Shown here piece after piece: positions 22,186-49,879 of a DNA stretch of 64,000 nucleotides. How positions within the stretch are numbered: position 1 is the stretch's first letter; each line of letters starts with the position of its first letter. The stretch lies in contig CM069455.1 in NCBI GenBank assembly GCA_035610835.1, positions 37,789,278 through 37,853,277 on the forward strand. The letters run 5' to 3'. Origin of the DNA: Ophiura sarsii (Eukaryota > Echinodermata > Ophiuroidea > Amphilepidida > Ophiuridae). Position numbers and translations under genes: made by a program. A model generated the notes under the pieces. It was not told the origin of the DNA. It saw nothing but the letters and a program-made list of their open reading frames with translations, and did no database searches.

Positions 22186-23766
22186 AGAAAACCGTATATT
22201 CCCTGCCCAAAAAAGTTAATTTGAAAAAATATTATGTTTGATTAATGATTTTCTTTTCGAGATATCGACGATTATGTAAATTTTTCTCCATAGAGCTGTG
22301 TATAAATGCTCATTTTCTCCACCCCACTGTCTTTTAATGCAAGACCCTGCGACATTAAGACTTCTCGGACACGTGCCATAGACGTAAATGATTACTTTAA
22401 ACGATTTAAAGTTTATCATGTTTATTTATCGAAATGGCTAAGATATGAGGGTCTAAATTTCGCTAATAGGAACAAAATTTGGAGAAAACCTTTTTTTCTT
22501 AAATATCAAAAATATAATTTTAAACGAATTACGCTCTAGTGAGAAGAAAAAAAGATTTGAATACAAGTTTTGCATACTTCCGTAAACTCCCCTCTCAGAA
22601 CGGCGCGGGGTCTAACATGATCTAAATTGTATTTAAAAAGACATATTTGAAGCAAGAGTTGAACGTAAGCGGTGGGGGGGGGGGCATAGGGTATATGGGG
22701 GGGGGGGGTAGGGCATGGGGGGGGGGGTAAATTGATTAAGCTGTGTCTACTGAATAGGTCAACCTCACAGAATGTCCTTGTAATTTCAATACTTCCATGC
22801 AAAATGTTTTACAACAAGGGATTAGCATAGTGCCGTATGCCTTTTTGACGAGGATCATTAACCAAAATCTACTTTTCTACTGACATAGCCAATATGGCGC
22901 ACAATGTCTTTCACTGTTTTTTACCACTTTGAAGTCGTATATTTGATCAAAAATCATAACTACGCATTATGTAAAGTGCAAAAGATTAAGAAAATGAGGC
23001 AATAATAAAAAAAGTGTCTCCTTCATAAGGTTTCACACCACTAAATAACGTCTGGCCCTACCCCCTTTGAGGCAAAAGTCCAAAACCGGCCCGTTTCTAT
23101 GCCGAAACGGGAGACCTATTGTAAATTACAGTTTAAAATTAGGGTATTTACTGCAAGTTATGGCGAAATTAATATAGTGTGAATTTTGACAGACACATCA
23201 GCGTTCTTCAGGTCCAAAAAAATTGATGCAATGATGATCTTTTAATATTTTAACAGAGACATTTGTGTTCAGGTCATTTCCGGTATCTGACGCAATAATC
23301 TTAATCAACAATTGCGTGTGACCAGGAAAACTCAACTCGTACTTTTTGAAAAGGCTCTAGCTCAAAATTATGCCGGTTACACCCCATATATGAGTTGTTG
23401 AGTTAGTAGTCATGGCTTTCATCTTCAAGTTGAAACCAAATTTCAAGTTACCAGTTTCTTATAACGTCAAGTAATATCCATTTTAAAAGTGTGCATTTCA
23501 CGTGTAACCCTATGGGAGATGTATTTAGTGGTGTGCAACCTATACAGAGGGTCAAGGCGCTTTGACCTTCACCCCTGCATTGCTGTCTAAACTGACTTGC
23601 CGGCAATAATAACTAGACTTCTAGTTAAAATTGGTTCTAACACATATTATTACGGCCCGTACACTTCGTTCTCTTAGTATACACATCTGTTTCATCATGA
23701 AAGATCCGTCCGTTTGGTTCAATAAGCTACAATCTGACTAATTAAAGTCATTATCTAGTTTTTTTA

Positions 23767-23799
<33 letters not shown>

Positions 23800-25380
23800 A
23801 GAAAACCGTATATTCCCTGCCCAAAAAAGTTAATTTGAAAAAATATTATGTTTGATTAATGATTTTCTTTTCGAGATATCGACGATTATGTAAATTTTTC
23901 TCCATAGAGCTGTGTATAAATGCTCATTTTCTCCACCCCACTGTCTTTTAATGCAAGACCCTGCGACATTAAGACTTCTCGGACACGTGCCATAGACGTA
24001 AATGATTACTTTAAACGATTTAAAGTTTATCATGTTTATTTATCGAAATGGCTAAGATATGAGGGTCTAAATTTCGCTAATAGGAACAAAATTTGGAGAA
24101 AACCTTTTTTTCTTAAATATCAAAAATATAATTTTAAACGAATTACGCTCTAGTGAGAAGAAAAAAAGATTTGAATACAAGTTTTGCATACTTCCGTAAA
24201 CTCCCCTCTCAGAACGGCGCGGGGTCTAACATGATCTAAATTGTATTTAAAAAGACATATTTGAAGCAAGAGTTGAACGTAAGCGGTGGGGGGGGGGGCA
24301 TAGGGTATATGGGGGGGGGGGGTAGGGCATGGGGGGGGGGGTAAATTGATTAAGCTGTGTCTACTGAATAGGTCAACCTCACAGAATGTCCTTGTAATTT
24401 CAATACTTCCATGCAAAATGTTTTACAACAAGGGATTAGCATAGTGCCGTATGCCTTTTTGACGAGGATCATTAACCAAAATCTACTTTTCTACTGACAT
24501 AGCCAATATGGCGCACAATGTCTTTCACTGTTTTTTACCACTTTGAAGTCGTATATTTGATCAAAAATCATAACTACGCATTATGTAAAGTGCAAAAGAT
24601 TAAGAAAATGAGGCAATAATAAAAAAAGTGTCTCCTTCATAAGGTTTCACACCACTAAATAACGTCTGGCCCTACCCCCTTTGAGGCAAAAGTCCAAAAC
24701 CGGCCCGTTTCTATGCCGAAACGGGAGACCTATTGTAAATTACAGTTTAAAATTAGGGTATTTACTGCAAGTTATGGCGAAATTAATATAGTGTGAATTT
24801 TGACAGACACATCAGCGTTCTTCAGGTCCAAAAAAATTGATGCAATGATGATCTTTTAATATTTTAACAGAGACATTTGTGTTCAGGTCATTTCCGGTAT
24901 CTGACGCAATAATCTTAATCAACAATTGCGTGTGACCAGGAAAACTCAACTCGTACTTTTTGAAAAGGCTCTAGCTCAAAATTATGCCGGTTACACCCCA
25001 TATATGAGTTGTTGAGTTAGTAGTCATGGCTTTCATCTTCAAGTTGAAACCAAATTTCAAGTTACCAGTTTCTTATAACGTCAAGTAATATCCATTTTAA
25101 AAGTGTGCATTTCACGTGTAACCCTATGGGAGATGTATTTAGTGGTGTGCAACCTATACAGAGGGTCAAGGCGCTTTGACCTTCACCCCTGCATTGCTGT
25201 CTAAACTGACTTGCCGGCAATAATAACTAGACTTCTAGTTAAAATTGGTTCTAACACATATTATTACGGCCCGTACACTTCGTTCTCTTAGTATACACAT
25301 CTGTTTCATCATGAAAGATCCGTCCGTTTGGTTCAATAAGCTACAATCTGACTAATTAAAGTCATTATCTAGTTTTTTTA

Positions 25381-25413
<33 letters not shown>

Positions 25414-26992
25414 AGAAAACCGTATATTCCCTGCCCAAAAAAGTTAATTTGAAAAAATATTATGTTTGATTAATGATTTTCTTTTCGAGATATCGACGAT
25501 TATGTAAATTTTTCTCCATAGAGCTGTGTATAAATGCTCATTTTCTCCACCCCACTGTCTTTTAATGCAAGACCCTGCGACATTAAGACTTCTCGGACAC
25601 GTGCCATAGACGTAAATGATTACTTTAAACGATTTAAAGTTTATCATGTTTATTTATCGAAATGGCTAAGATATGAGGGTCTAAATTTCGCTAATAGGAA
25701 CAAAATTTGGAGAAAACCTTTTTTTCTTAAATATCAAAAATATAATTTTAAACGAATTACGCTCTAGTGAGAAGAAAAAAAGATTTGAATACAAGTTTTG
25801 CATACTTCCGTAAACTCCCCTCTCAGAACGGCGCGGGGTCTAACATGATCTAAATTGTATTTAAAAAGACATATTTGAAGCAAGAGTTGAACGTAAGCGG
25901 TGGGGGGGGGGGGCATAGGGTATATGGGGGGGGGGGGTAGGGCATGGGGGGGGGGGTAAATTGATTAAGCTGTGTCTACTGAATAGGTCAACCTCACAGA
26001 ATGTCCTTGTAATTTCAATACTTCCATGCAAAATGTTTTACAACAAGGGATTAGCATAGTGCCGTATGCCTTTTTGACGAGGATCATTAACCAAAATCTA
26101 CTTTTCTACTGACATAGCCAATATGGCGCACAATGTCTTTCACTGTTTTTTACCACTTTGAAGTCGTATATTTGATCAAAAATCATAACTACGCATTATG
26201 TAAAGTGCAAAAGATTAAGAAAATGAGGCAATAATAAAAAAAGTGTCTCCTTCAGGTTTCACACCACTAAATAACGTCTGGCCCTACCCCCTTTGAGGCA
26301 AAAGTCCAAAACCGGCCCGTTTCTATGCCGAAACGGGAGACCTATTGTAAATTACAGTTTAAAATTAGGGTATTTACTGCAAGTTATGGCGAAATTAATA
26401 TAGTGTGAATTTTGACAGACACATCAGCGTTCTTCAGGTCCAAAAAAATTGATGCAATGATGATCTTTTAATATTTTAACAGAGACATTTGTGTTCAGGT
26501 CATTTCCGGTATCTGACGCAATAATCTTAATCAACAATTGCGTGTGACCAGGAAAACTCAACTCGTACTTTTTGAAAAGGCTCTAGCTCAAAATTATGCC
26601 GGTTACACCCCATATATGAGTTGTTGAGTTAGTAGTCATGGCTTTCATCTTCAAGTTGAAACCAAATTTCAAGTTACCAGTTTCTTATAACGTCAAGTAA
26701 TATCCATTTTAAAAGTGTGCATTTCACGTGTAACCCTATGGGAGATGTATTTAGTGGTGTGCAACCTATACAGAGGGTCAAGGCGCTTTGACCTTCACCC
26801 CTGCATTGCTGTCTAAACTGACTTGCCGGCAATAATAACTAGACTTCTAGTTAAAATTGGTTCTAACACATATTATTACGGCCCGTACACTTCGTTCTCT
26901 TAGTATACACATCTGTTTCATCATGAAAGATCCGTCCGTTTGGTTCAATAAGCTACAATCTGACTAATTAAAGTCATTATCTAGTTTTTTTA

Positions 26993-27025
<33 letters not shown>

Positions 27026-28604
27026 AGAAAACCGTATATTCCCTGCCCAAAAAAGTTAATTTGAAAAAATATTATGTTTGATTAATGATTTTCTTTTCGA
27101 GATATCGACGATTATGTAAATTTTTCTCCATAGAGCTGTGTATAAATGCTCATTTTCTCCACCCCACTGTCTTTTAATGCAAGACCCTGCGACATTAAGA
27201 CTTCTCGGACACGTGCCATAGACGTAAATGATTACTTTAAACGATTTAAAGTTTATCATGTTTATTTATCGAAATGGCTAAGATATGAGGGTCTAAATTT
27301 CGCTAATAGGAACAAAATTTGGAGAAAACCTTTTTTTCTTAAATATCAAAAATATAATTTTAAACGAATTACGCTCTAGTGAGAAGAAAAAAAGATTTGA
27401 ATACAAGTTTTGCATACTTCCGTAAACTCCCCTCTCAGAACGGCGCGGGGTCTAACATGATCTAAATTGTATTTAAAAAGACATATTTGAAGCAAGAGTT
27501 GAACGTAAGCGGTGGGGGGGGGGGGCATAGGGTATATGGGGGGGGGGGGTAGGGCATGGGGGGGGGGGTAAATTGATTAAGCTGTGTCTACTGAATAGGT
27601 CAACCTCACAGAATGTCCTTGTAATTTCAATACTTCCATGCAAAATGTTTTACAACAAGGGATTAGCATAGTGCCGTATGCCTTTTTGACGAGGATCATT
27701 AACCAAAATCTACTTTTCTACTGACATAGCCAATATGGCGCACAATGTCTTTCACTGTTTTTTACCACTTTGAAGTCGTATATTTGATCAAAAATCATAA
27801 CTACGCATTATGTAAAGTGCAAAAGATTAAGAAAATGAGGCAATAATAAAAAAAGTGTCTCCTTCAGGTTTCACACCACTAAATAACGTCTGGCCCTACC
27901 CCCTTTGAGGCAAAAGTCCAAAACCGGCCCGTTTCTATGCCGAAACGGGAGACCTATTGTAAATTACAGTTTAAAATTAGGGTATTTACTGCAAGTTATG
28001 GCGAAATTAATATAGTGTGAATTTTGACAGACACATCAGCGTTCTTCAGGTCCAAAAAAATTGATGCAATGATGATCTTTTAATATTTTAACAGAGACAT
28101 TTGTGTTCAGGTCATTTCCGGTATCTGACGCAATAATCTTAATCAACAATTGCGTGTGACCAGGAAAACTCAACTCGTACTTTTTGAAAAGGCTCTAGCT
28201 CAAAATTATGCCGGTTACACCCCATATATGAGTTGTTGAGTTAGTAGTCATGGCTTTCATCTTCAAGTTGAAACCAAATTTCAAGTTACCAGTTTCTTAT
28301 AACGTCAAGTAATATCCATTTTAAAAGTGTGCATTTCACGTGTAACCCTATGGGAGATGTATTTAGTGGTGTGCAACCTATACAGAGGGTCAAGGCGCTT
28401 TGACCTTCACCCCTGCATTGCTGTCTAAACTGACTTGCCGGCAATAATAACTAGACTTCTAGTTAAAATTGGTTCTAACACATATTATTACGGCCCGTAC
28501 ACTTCGTTCTCTTAGTATACACATCTGTTTCATCATGAAAGATCCGTCCGTTTGGTTCAATAAGCTACAATCTGACTAATTAAAGTCATTATCTAGTTTT
28601 TTTA

Positions 28605-28637
<33 letters not shown>

Positions 28638-30216
28638 AGAAAACCGTATATTCCCTGCCCAAAAAAGTTAATTTGAAAAAATATTATGTTTGATTAATGA
28701 TTTTCTTTTCGAGATATCGACGATTATGTAAATTTTTCTCCATAGAGCTGTGTATAAATGCTCATTTTCTCCACCCCACTGTCTTTTAATGCAAGACCCT
28801 GCGACATTAAGACTTCTCGGACACGTGCCATAGACGTAAATGATTACTTTAAACGATTTAAAGTTTATCATGTTTATTTATCGAAATGGCTAAGATATGA
28901 GGGTCTAAATTTCGCTAATAGGAACAAAATTTGGAGAAAACCTTTTTTTCTTAAATATCAAAAATATAATTTTAAACGAATTACGCTCTAGTGAGAAGAA
29001 AAAAAGATTTGAATACAAGTTTTGCATACTTCCGTAAACTCCCCTCTCAGAACGGCGCGGGGTCTAACATGATCTAAATTGTATTTAAAAAGACATATTT
29101 GAAGCAAGAGTTGAACGTAAGCGGTGGGGGGGGGGGGCATAGGGTATATGGGGGGGGGGGGTAGGGCATGGGGGGGGGGGTAAATTGATTAAGCTGTGTC
29201 TACTGAATAGGTCAACCTCACAGAATGTCCTTGTAATTTCAATACTTCCATGCAAAATGTTTTACAACAAGGGATTAGCATAGTGCCGTATGCCTTTTTG
29301 ACGAGGATCATTAACCAAAATCTACTTTTCTACTGACATAGCCAATATGGCGCACAATGTCTTTCACTGTTTTTTACCACTTTGAAGTCGTATATTTGAT
29401 CAAAAATCATAACTACGCATTATGTAAAGTGCAAAAGATTAAGAAAATGAGGCAATAATAAAAAAAGTGTCTCCTTCAGGTTTCACACCACTAAATAACG
29501 TCTGGCCCTACCCCCTTTGAGGCAAAAGTCCAAAACCGGCCCGTTTCTATGCCGAAACGGGAGACCTATTGTAAATTACAGTTTAAAATTAGGGTATTTA
29601 CTGCAAGTTATGGCGAAATTAATATAGTGTGAATTTTGACAGACACATCAGCGTTCTTCAGGTCCAAAAAAATTGATGCAATGATGATCTTTTAATATTT
29701 TAACAGAGACATTTGTGTTCAGGTCATTTCCGGTATCTGACGCAATAATCTTAATCAACAATTGCGTGTGACCAGGAAAACTCAACTCGTACTTTTTGAA
29801 AAGGCTCTAGCTCAAAATTATGCCGGTTACACCCCATATATGAGTTGTTGAGTTAGTAGTCATGGCTTTCATCTTCAAGTTGAAACCAAATTTCAAGTTA
29901 CCAGTTTCTTATAACGTCAAGTAATATCCATTTTAAAAGTGTGCATTTCACGTGTAACCCTATGGGAGATGTATTTAGTGGTGTGCAACCTATACAGAGG
30001 GTCAAGGCGCTTTGACCTTCACCCCTGCATTGCTGTCTAAACTGACTTGCCGGCAATAATAACTAGACTTCTAGTTAAAATTGGTTCTAACACATATTAT
30101 TACGGCCCGTACACTTCGTTCTCTTAGTATACACATCTGTTTCATCATGAAAGATCCGTCCGTTTGGTTCAATAAGCTACAATCTGACTAATTAAAGTCA
30201 TTATCTAGTTTTTTTA

Positions 30217-30249
<33 letters not shown>

Positions 30250-31828
30250 AGAAAACCGTATATTCCCTGCCCAAAAAAGTTAATTTGAAAAAATATTATG
30301 TTTGATTAATGATTTTCTTTTCGAGATATCGACGATTATGTAAATTTTTCTCCATAGAGCTGTGTATAAATGCTCATTTTCTCCACCCCACTGTCTTTTA
30401 ATGCAAGACCCTGCGACATTAAGACTTCTCGGACACGTGCCATAGACGTAAATGATTACTTTAAACGATTTAAAGTTTATCATGTTTATTTATCGAAATG
30501 GCTAAGATATGAGGGTCTAAATTTCGCTAATAGGAACAAAATTTGGAGAAAACCTTTTTTTCTTAAATATCAAAAATATAATTTTAAACGAATTACGCTC
30601 TAGTGAGAAGAAAAAAAGATTTGAATACAAGTTTTGCATACTTCCGTAAACTCCCCTCTCAGAACGGCGCGGGGTCTAACATGATCTAAATTGTATTTAA
30701 AAAGACATATTTGAAGCAAGAGTTGAACGTAAGCGGTGGGGGGGGGGGGCATAGGGTATATGGGGGGGGGGGGTAGGGCATGGGGGGGGGGGTAAATTGA
30801 TTAAGCTGTGTCTACTGAATAGGTCAACCTCACAGAATGTCCTTGTAATTTCAATACTTCCATGCAAAATGTTTTACAACAAGGGATTAGCATAGTGCCG
30901 TATGCCTTTTTGACGAGGATCATTAACCAAAATCTACTTTTCTACTGACATAGCCAATATGGCGCACAATGTCTTTCACTGTTTTTTACCACTTTGAAGT
31001 CGTATATTTGATCAAAAATCATAACTACGCATTATGTAAAGTGCAAAAGATTAAGAAAATGAGGCAATAATAAAAAAAGTGTCTCCTTCAGGTTTCACAC
31101 CACTAAATAACGTCTGGCCCTACCCCCTTTGAGGCAAAAGTCCAAAACCGGCCCGTTTCTATGCCGAAACGGGAGACCTATTGTAAATTACAGTTTAAAA
31201 TTAGGGTATTTACTGCAAGTTATGGCGAAATTAATATAGTGTGAATTTTGACAGACACATCAGCGTTCTTCAGGTCCAAAAAAATTGATGCAATGATGAT
31301 CTTTTAATATTTTAACAGAGACATTTGTGTTCAGGTCATTTCCGGTATCTGACGCAATAATCTTAATCAACAATTGCGTGTGACCAGGAAAACTCAACTC
31401 GTACTTTTTGAAAAGGCTCTAGCTCAAAATTATGCCGGTTACACCCCATATATGAGTTGTTGAGTTAGTAGTCATGGCTTTCATCTTCAAGTTGAAACCA
31501 AATTTCAAGTTACCAGTTTCTTATAACGTCAAGTAATATCCATTTTAAAAGTGTGCATTTCACGTGTAACCCTATGGGAGATGTATTTAGTGGTGTGCAA
31601 CCTATACAGAGGGTCAAGGCGCTTTGACCTTCACCCCTGCATTGCTGTCTAAACTGACTTGCCGGCAATAATAACTAGACTTCTAGTTAAAATTGGTTCT
31701 AACACATATTATTACGGCCCGTACACTTCGTTCTCTTAGTATACACATCTGTTTCATCATGAAAGATCCGTCCGTTTGGTTCAATAAGCTACAATCTGAC
31801 TAATTAAAGTCATTATCTAGTTTTTTTA

Positions 31829-31861
<33 letters not shown>

Positions 31862-33215
31862 AGAAAACCGTATATTCCCTGCCCAAAAAAGTTAATTTGA
31901 AAAAATATTATGTTTGATTAATGATTTTCTTTTCGAGATATCGACGATTATGTAAATTTTTCTCCATAGAGCTGTGTATAAATGCTCATTTTCTCCACCC
32001 CACTGTCTTTTAATGCAAGACCCTGCGACATTAAGACTTCTCGGACACGTGCCATAGACGTAAATGATTACTTTAAACGATTTAAAGTTTATCATGTTTA
32101 TTTATCGAAATGGCTAAGATATGAGGGTCTAAATTTCGCTAATAGGAACAAAATTTGGAGAAAACCTTTTTTTCTTAAATATCAAAAATATAATTTTAAA
32201 CGAATTACGCTCTAGTGAGAAGAAAAAAAGATTTGAATACAAGTTTTGCATACTTCCGTAAACTCCCCTCTCAGAACGGCGCGGGGTCTAACATGATCTA
32301 AATTGTATTTAAAAAGACATATTTGAAGCAAGAGTTGAACGTAAGCGGTGGGGGGGGGGGGCATAGGGTATATGGGGGGGGGGGGGTAGGGCATGGGGGG
32401 GGGGGTAAATTGATTAAGCTGTGTCTACTGAATAGGTCAACCTCACAGAATGTCCTTGTAATTTCAATACTTCCATGCAAAATGTTTTACAACAAGGGAT
32501 TAGCATAGTGCCGTATGCCTTTTTGACGAGGATCATTAACCAAAATCTACTTTTCTACTGACATAGCCAATATGGCGCACAATGTCTTTCACTGTTTTTT
32601 ACCACTTTGAAGTCGTATATTTGATCAAAAATCATAACTACGCATTATGTAAAGTGCAAAAGATTAAGAAAATGAGGCAATAATAAAAAAAGTGTCTCCT
32701 TCAGGTTTCACACCACTAAATAACGTCTGGCCCTACCCCCTTTGAGGCAAAAGTCCAAAACCGGCCCGTTTCTATGCCGAAACGGGAGACCTATTGTAAA
32801 TTACAGTTTAAAATTAGGGTATTTACTGCAAGTTATGGCGAAATTAATATAGTGTGAATTTTGACAGACACATCAGCGTTCTTCAGGTCCAAAAAAATTG
32901 ATGCAATGATGATCTTTTAATATTTTAACAGAGACATTTGTGTTCAGGTCATTTCCGGTATCTGACGCAATAATCTTAATCAACAATTGCGTGTGACCAG
33001 GAAAACTCAACTCGTACTTTTTGAAAAGGCTCTAGCTCAAAATTATGCCGGTTACACCCCATATATGAGTTGTTGAGTTAGTAGTCATGGCTTTCATCTT
33101 CAAGTTGAAACCAAATTTCAAGTTACCAGTTTCTTATAACGTCAAGTAATATCCATTTTAAAAGTGTGCATTTCACGTGTAACCCTATGGGAGATGTATT
33201 TAGTGGTGTGCAACC
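20835..33215. repeat. Tandem array of a unit of about 1.61 kb, 7.7 copies
   Basis: Using TGAGGGTCTAAATT as anchor, copies begin at 20835, 22446, 24060, 25674, 27286, 28898, 30510 and 32122. The last is partial and stops at 33215. Copies are virtually identical; the differences I noticed are G-run lengths and a 3-bp indel: copies 1-3 read CTTCATAAGGTTTC and copies 4-8 read CTTCAGGTTTC. Each unit has a T run of about 30, three G runs within about 60 bp, and an internal inverted-repeat pair (CACACCACTAAAT and ATTTAGTGGTGTG) about 490 bp apart. Small open frames (67, 77 and 88 codons) recur in each copy but show no domain and are probably chance. The array lies immediately upstream of the first CLCA exon seen here. 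Confidence 0.95.
21414..21929. mobile_element. MITE-like inverted-repeat element inside each array unit (first copy)
   Basis: AGGTTTCACACCACTAAAT at the left and its near reverse complement ATTTAGTGGTGTGCAACCT at the right bound about 510 bp in every unit. No coding is apparent. The array's right end at 33215 coincides with the right terminus of this element. Confidence 0.5.
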
Positions 33216-33337
33216 ATATTGTGATGAAACTTATGTATAACATTCATAGTCCGAACAAAGTTGAAACACTTTAATGGTCAACATGTTAATTTACTGTTAT
33301 AATTTTTGTTGAGCTGTTTACGTGTTGCATAATACAG

Positions 33338-47171
<13,834 letters not shown>

Positions 47172-48035
47172 TATGACTCTACGCCCCTTTAAAATATCTT
47201 TTGAAAACCACACGTTTTAATTAAGAGCTTGTACACTAGATCATGCCAGATCCACTGCACCATGACCTGGGTCATTCGGTGTATTTACTTTTCGCCCGTT
47301 GGTTGTATTGACAGAACTCATTATTGACAACAATTTACAAAGGAAGTAGGCGGAGTAGTTTTATGGAGATGTGTCACCTTAAACGATCCATTAGGTGAGA
47401 ATCAATGACCTAAATCATGGTGCCTGGTTTGGGCATGATATAGTAAAATACCGCATTGAGGTGAATGCAATTGAATGCAGAGTCTACGCTACCAGCTAAG
47501 TAGCAAAACCGCGAGACTGTGAACTGTACTGGTTCGTCGCTGTTCAGATATAACGACACATCACAAATAACAGCATTTTGAGCAAATCGTATGTGAAAAT
47601 TGTTCTATCATTGTCAAAGAACATTAATACCTTTATTAATGGGACCTTAATATATCTATCTACTATATGGTAATCATCCTAATCTTCTTTTCCTCTTCCA
47701 AACTGAACTCAATATTCGTCATGTGACTTATTAGAGACAACTTCACTGAAGATGATTTTGTCACTATCCTTGCACCAGACTTAGTGATGCAATCATTGCT
47801 AGTTTACAATGATGTATGTCTATGATACCGATACTTACTCAACGTTTTGTAACTTGTCACTAGAAATGATGTTTGATTATTTTATGTGTGTCTAATTTAG
47901 GTGACTTCTTGTATGTAAATTGTAAATGTAGCTTTTATTCCAATGTAACTCAATTCTTTTAACATTTCATATAATATTGATGTAAATAATTATTGTTGTT
48001 TATATGTGTTGTGAGGAATAAATACAAAAACGCTA
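47172..48035 (+). other. CLCA 3' untranslated region (predicted)
   Basis: About 850 bp after the stop codon with no open frame or repeat of note, ending just past a canonical polyadenylation signal. Its extent is inferred from the signal only. Confidence 0.6.
48017..48022 (+). promoter_or_regulatory. Polyadenylation signal AATAAA
   Basis: A canonical hexamer about 845 bp after the CLCA stop codon, in the correct orientation. A short GT-containing stretch (CTAGACTGTCATATGG) follows. Confidence 0.6.
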
Positions 48036-48564
48036 GACTGTCATATGGATGGCAAAGTGAGTACTTTCCATTGAAAATTGGCTCGTCTCTGATTAAAATC
48101 CCGCAACACAAAGCCCATATGTGACCTGGCACAACAATGAGTGTAAAGTTGCTGGGGCTGATTTTGAGTTATGGCCTGAAATAGTCGATTGGACAAGGGG
48201 AGGTCGAAAGTGAGATATTTCATTTTCGGAAAGATAAACTATTTATTTATCACATTCCGAAGTGTTAAGAAAATATGTTGAGTCTAAATCTTTTTTTTAA
48301 GTCATTTTAGAGAGGCATTTTATTCTTACATCTCAAGAAATGAACGCAAAGAGAGGAAAAATGTTTTGAAATGTCTCGAAATTACCATGTTTACATCGTC
48401 ATTTCCAAGGGTTTACAATAATATCCCTTGTGGCAAATGTGGTATGGTCTTAAAGGTCAAGGCTTTCCGAAGCTATTAATTATAGTAGTTTGAACCCTGT
48501 ATACTCCCAAATGAACCAATGAGAGGCCGTTTAATACAAGGTCATTGGCATAAACAATCTTTCG

Positions 48565-48750
48565 AATAAGACCTCTGATTGGCTTTTGTACACCAAGTGA
48601 CGATAAGCTTCGCTGACTTTGAAGGCCTTTTTCTCCAATTCGATAATTCAGCGGTGATTAACTTCAATTTATCATAATTTCACTTTGGAATTTCCTATTA
48701 TACCAACTTTGGTGTTATTTTAAACCTGAGGACATCTACTTTCTTAAAAT
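48565..48750 (+). repeat. Direct repeat, copy 1 (about 184 bp)
   Basis: From AAGACCTCTGATTGGC to TTCTTAAAATATGA. It is nearly identical to 49547-49731, differing by one or two small indels. Confidence 0.85.
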
Positions 48751-49546
48751 ATGATTTTTACAATTCGCGCGCGACAAACGGTTCTGATTGGCTGCTGGAC
48801 ATATTGATCAAATGGTTATCTCATCCAGAATCACGCTGTTAAAAATCCCCAATTTCATTCAACATGGCCGGATGCATTTAAGGTGAAAGTGATAAACTCG
48901 ATGCAGGATTATCGAACCACAGATCTGTGATCCAACTGTATGACCTGCAACGGAAAGATTATAAAGATCTGAACGAGAAAAATAATTTGTGGCAGTCAAT
49001 ATTCCATGATCTAGGAAGTGAAACCAGGAGCAATTCTTAATTAAATGTGGTTCATCATGTTCATCATGTTCATAGGTCGTTACATGCCTTTTCGTTGTGA
49101 AAAAAACCCCAGAATCCCCCAAAATTTGGTATATTTAATATTACGTACCTATAAAGCTAAATATTATTTTTGTTAACATCAACATCTCTTAATTTCAAGT
49201 TGGCTTTTTGCTCCTTTTTATTTCAAAGACCACCACATTTTCTTAAATAATTTCACTGTGTTCAATATCATCATTACCTGCCTGTTAAGTTAAAAAGCAT
49301 CACTCAAATCCTTTGAATTATCAAGTCAAAACATTCGTGGATTTAAATCTCTCTAAAAAATCCCTAAATTCATCTTAAAAACAAGTAAAGGCAACTGTAA
49401 AGCATGGTTAAAGCAACGGCAACATTAACGTTGCGAATATTAATTTATCGCGTGGAGTATAAACGGAATTTGTCGCGCGAAAGAAGCGGGGGCAAATTTG
49501 ACGCGGCGACAAATTCGCGTCCGCGAAATGGAGTATGCATCGGGCT

Positions 49547-49731
49547 TAAGACCTCTGATTGGCTTTTGTACACCAAGTGACGATAAGCTTCGCTGACTTT
49601 GAAGGCCTTTTTCTCCAATTCGATAATTCAGCGGTGATTAACTTCAATTTATCATAATTTCACTTTTGGAATTTCCTATTATACCAACTTTGGTGTTATT
49701 TAAACCTGAGGACATCTACTTTCTTAAAATA
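49547..49731 (+). repeat. Direct repeat, copy 2 (about 184 bp)
   Basis: Partner of 48565-48750. The flanking sequences differ. The two copies enclose about 800 bp that includes a CG-rich block (about 49470-49535). Confidence 0.85.
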
Positions 49732-49879
49732 TGAATAAATCATTCTTTATTTTTGCGACTTCACTCTCATTTCGTGGTGCCAAGTCACATATAGTCTTTT
49801 GCACTGTCATGAAACAGCCTCTCAAAATGCTCAATGGGTTCGAGTTTAGGTGTTATTTAAAACTGGGTAAAATAGATGT

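Larger units (their letters stand above)
48113..49792. mobile_element. Inverted-repeat element with internal duplication
   Basis: ATATGTGACCTGGCAC near 48116 and its near reverse complement GTGCCAAGTCACATAT near 49776 continue inwards with similar words (AATGAGTGTAAAG against CTTCACTCTCATT), giving ends of about 35 bp. The interior carries two direct copies of 184 bp. No coding is recognised, so it is probably a non-autonomous DNA transposon. Confidence 0.6.

Noticed and set aside
20925..32508. Recurring small open frames in the tandem array (67, 77, 88, 60 codons)
   Set aside because: They repeat only because the unit repeats, overlap each other on opposite strands, cross G and T runs, and show no domain or start context.
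48565..49731. The two 184-bp direct copies as LTRs of a retrotransposon
   Set aside because: No TG...CA ends, primer-binding site, polypurine tract or coding lies between them, and both lie inside a larger inverted-repeat element.
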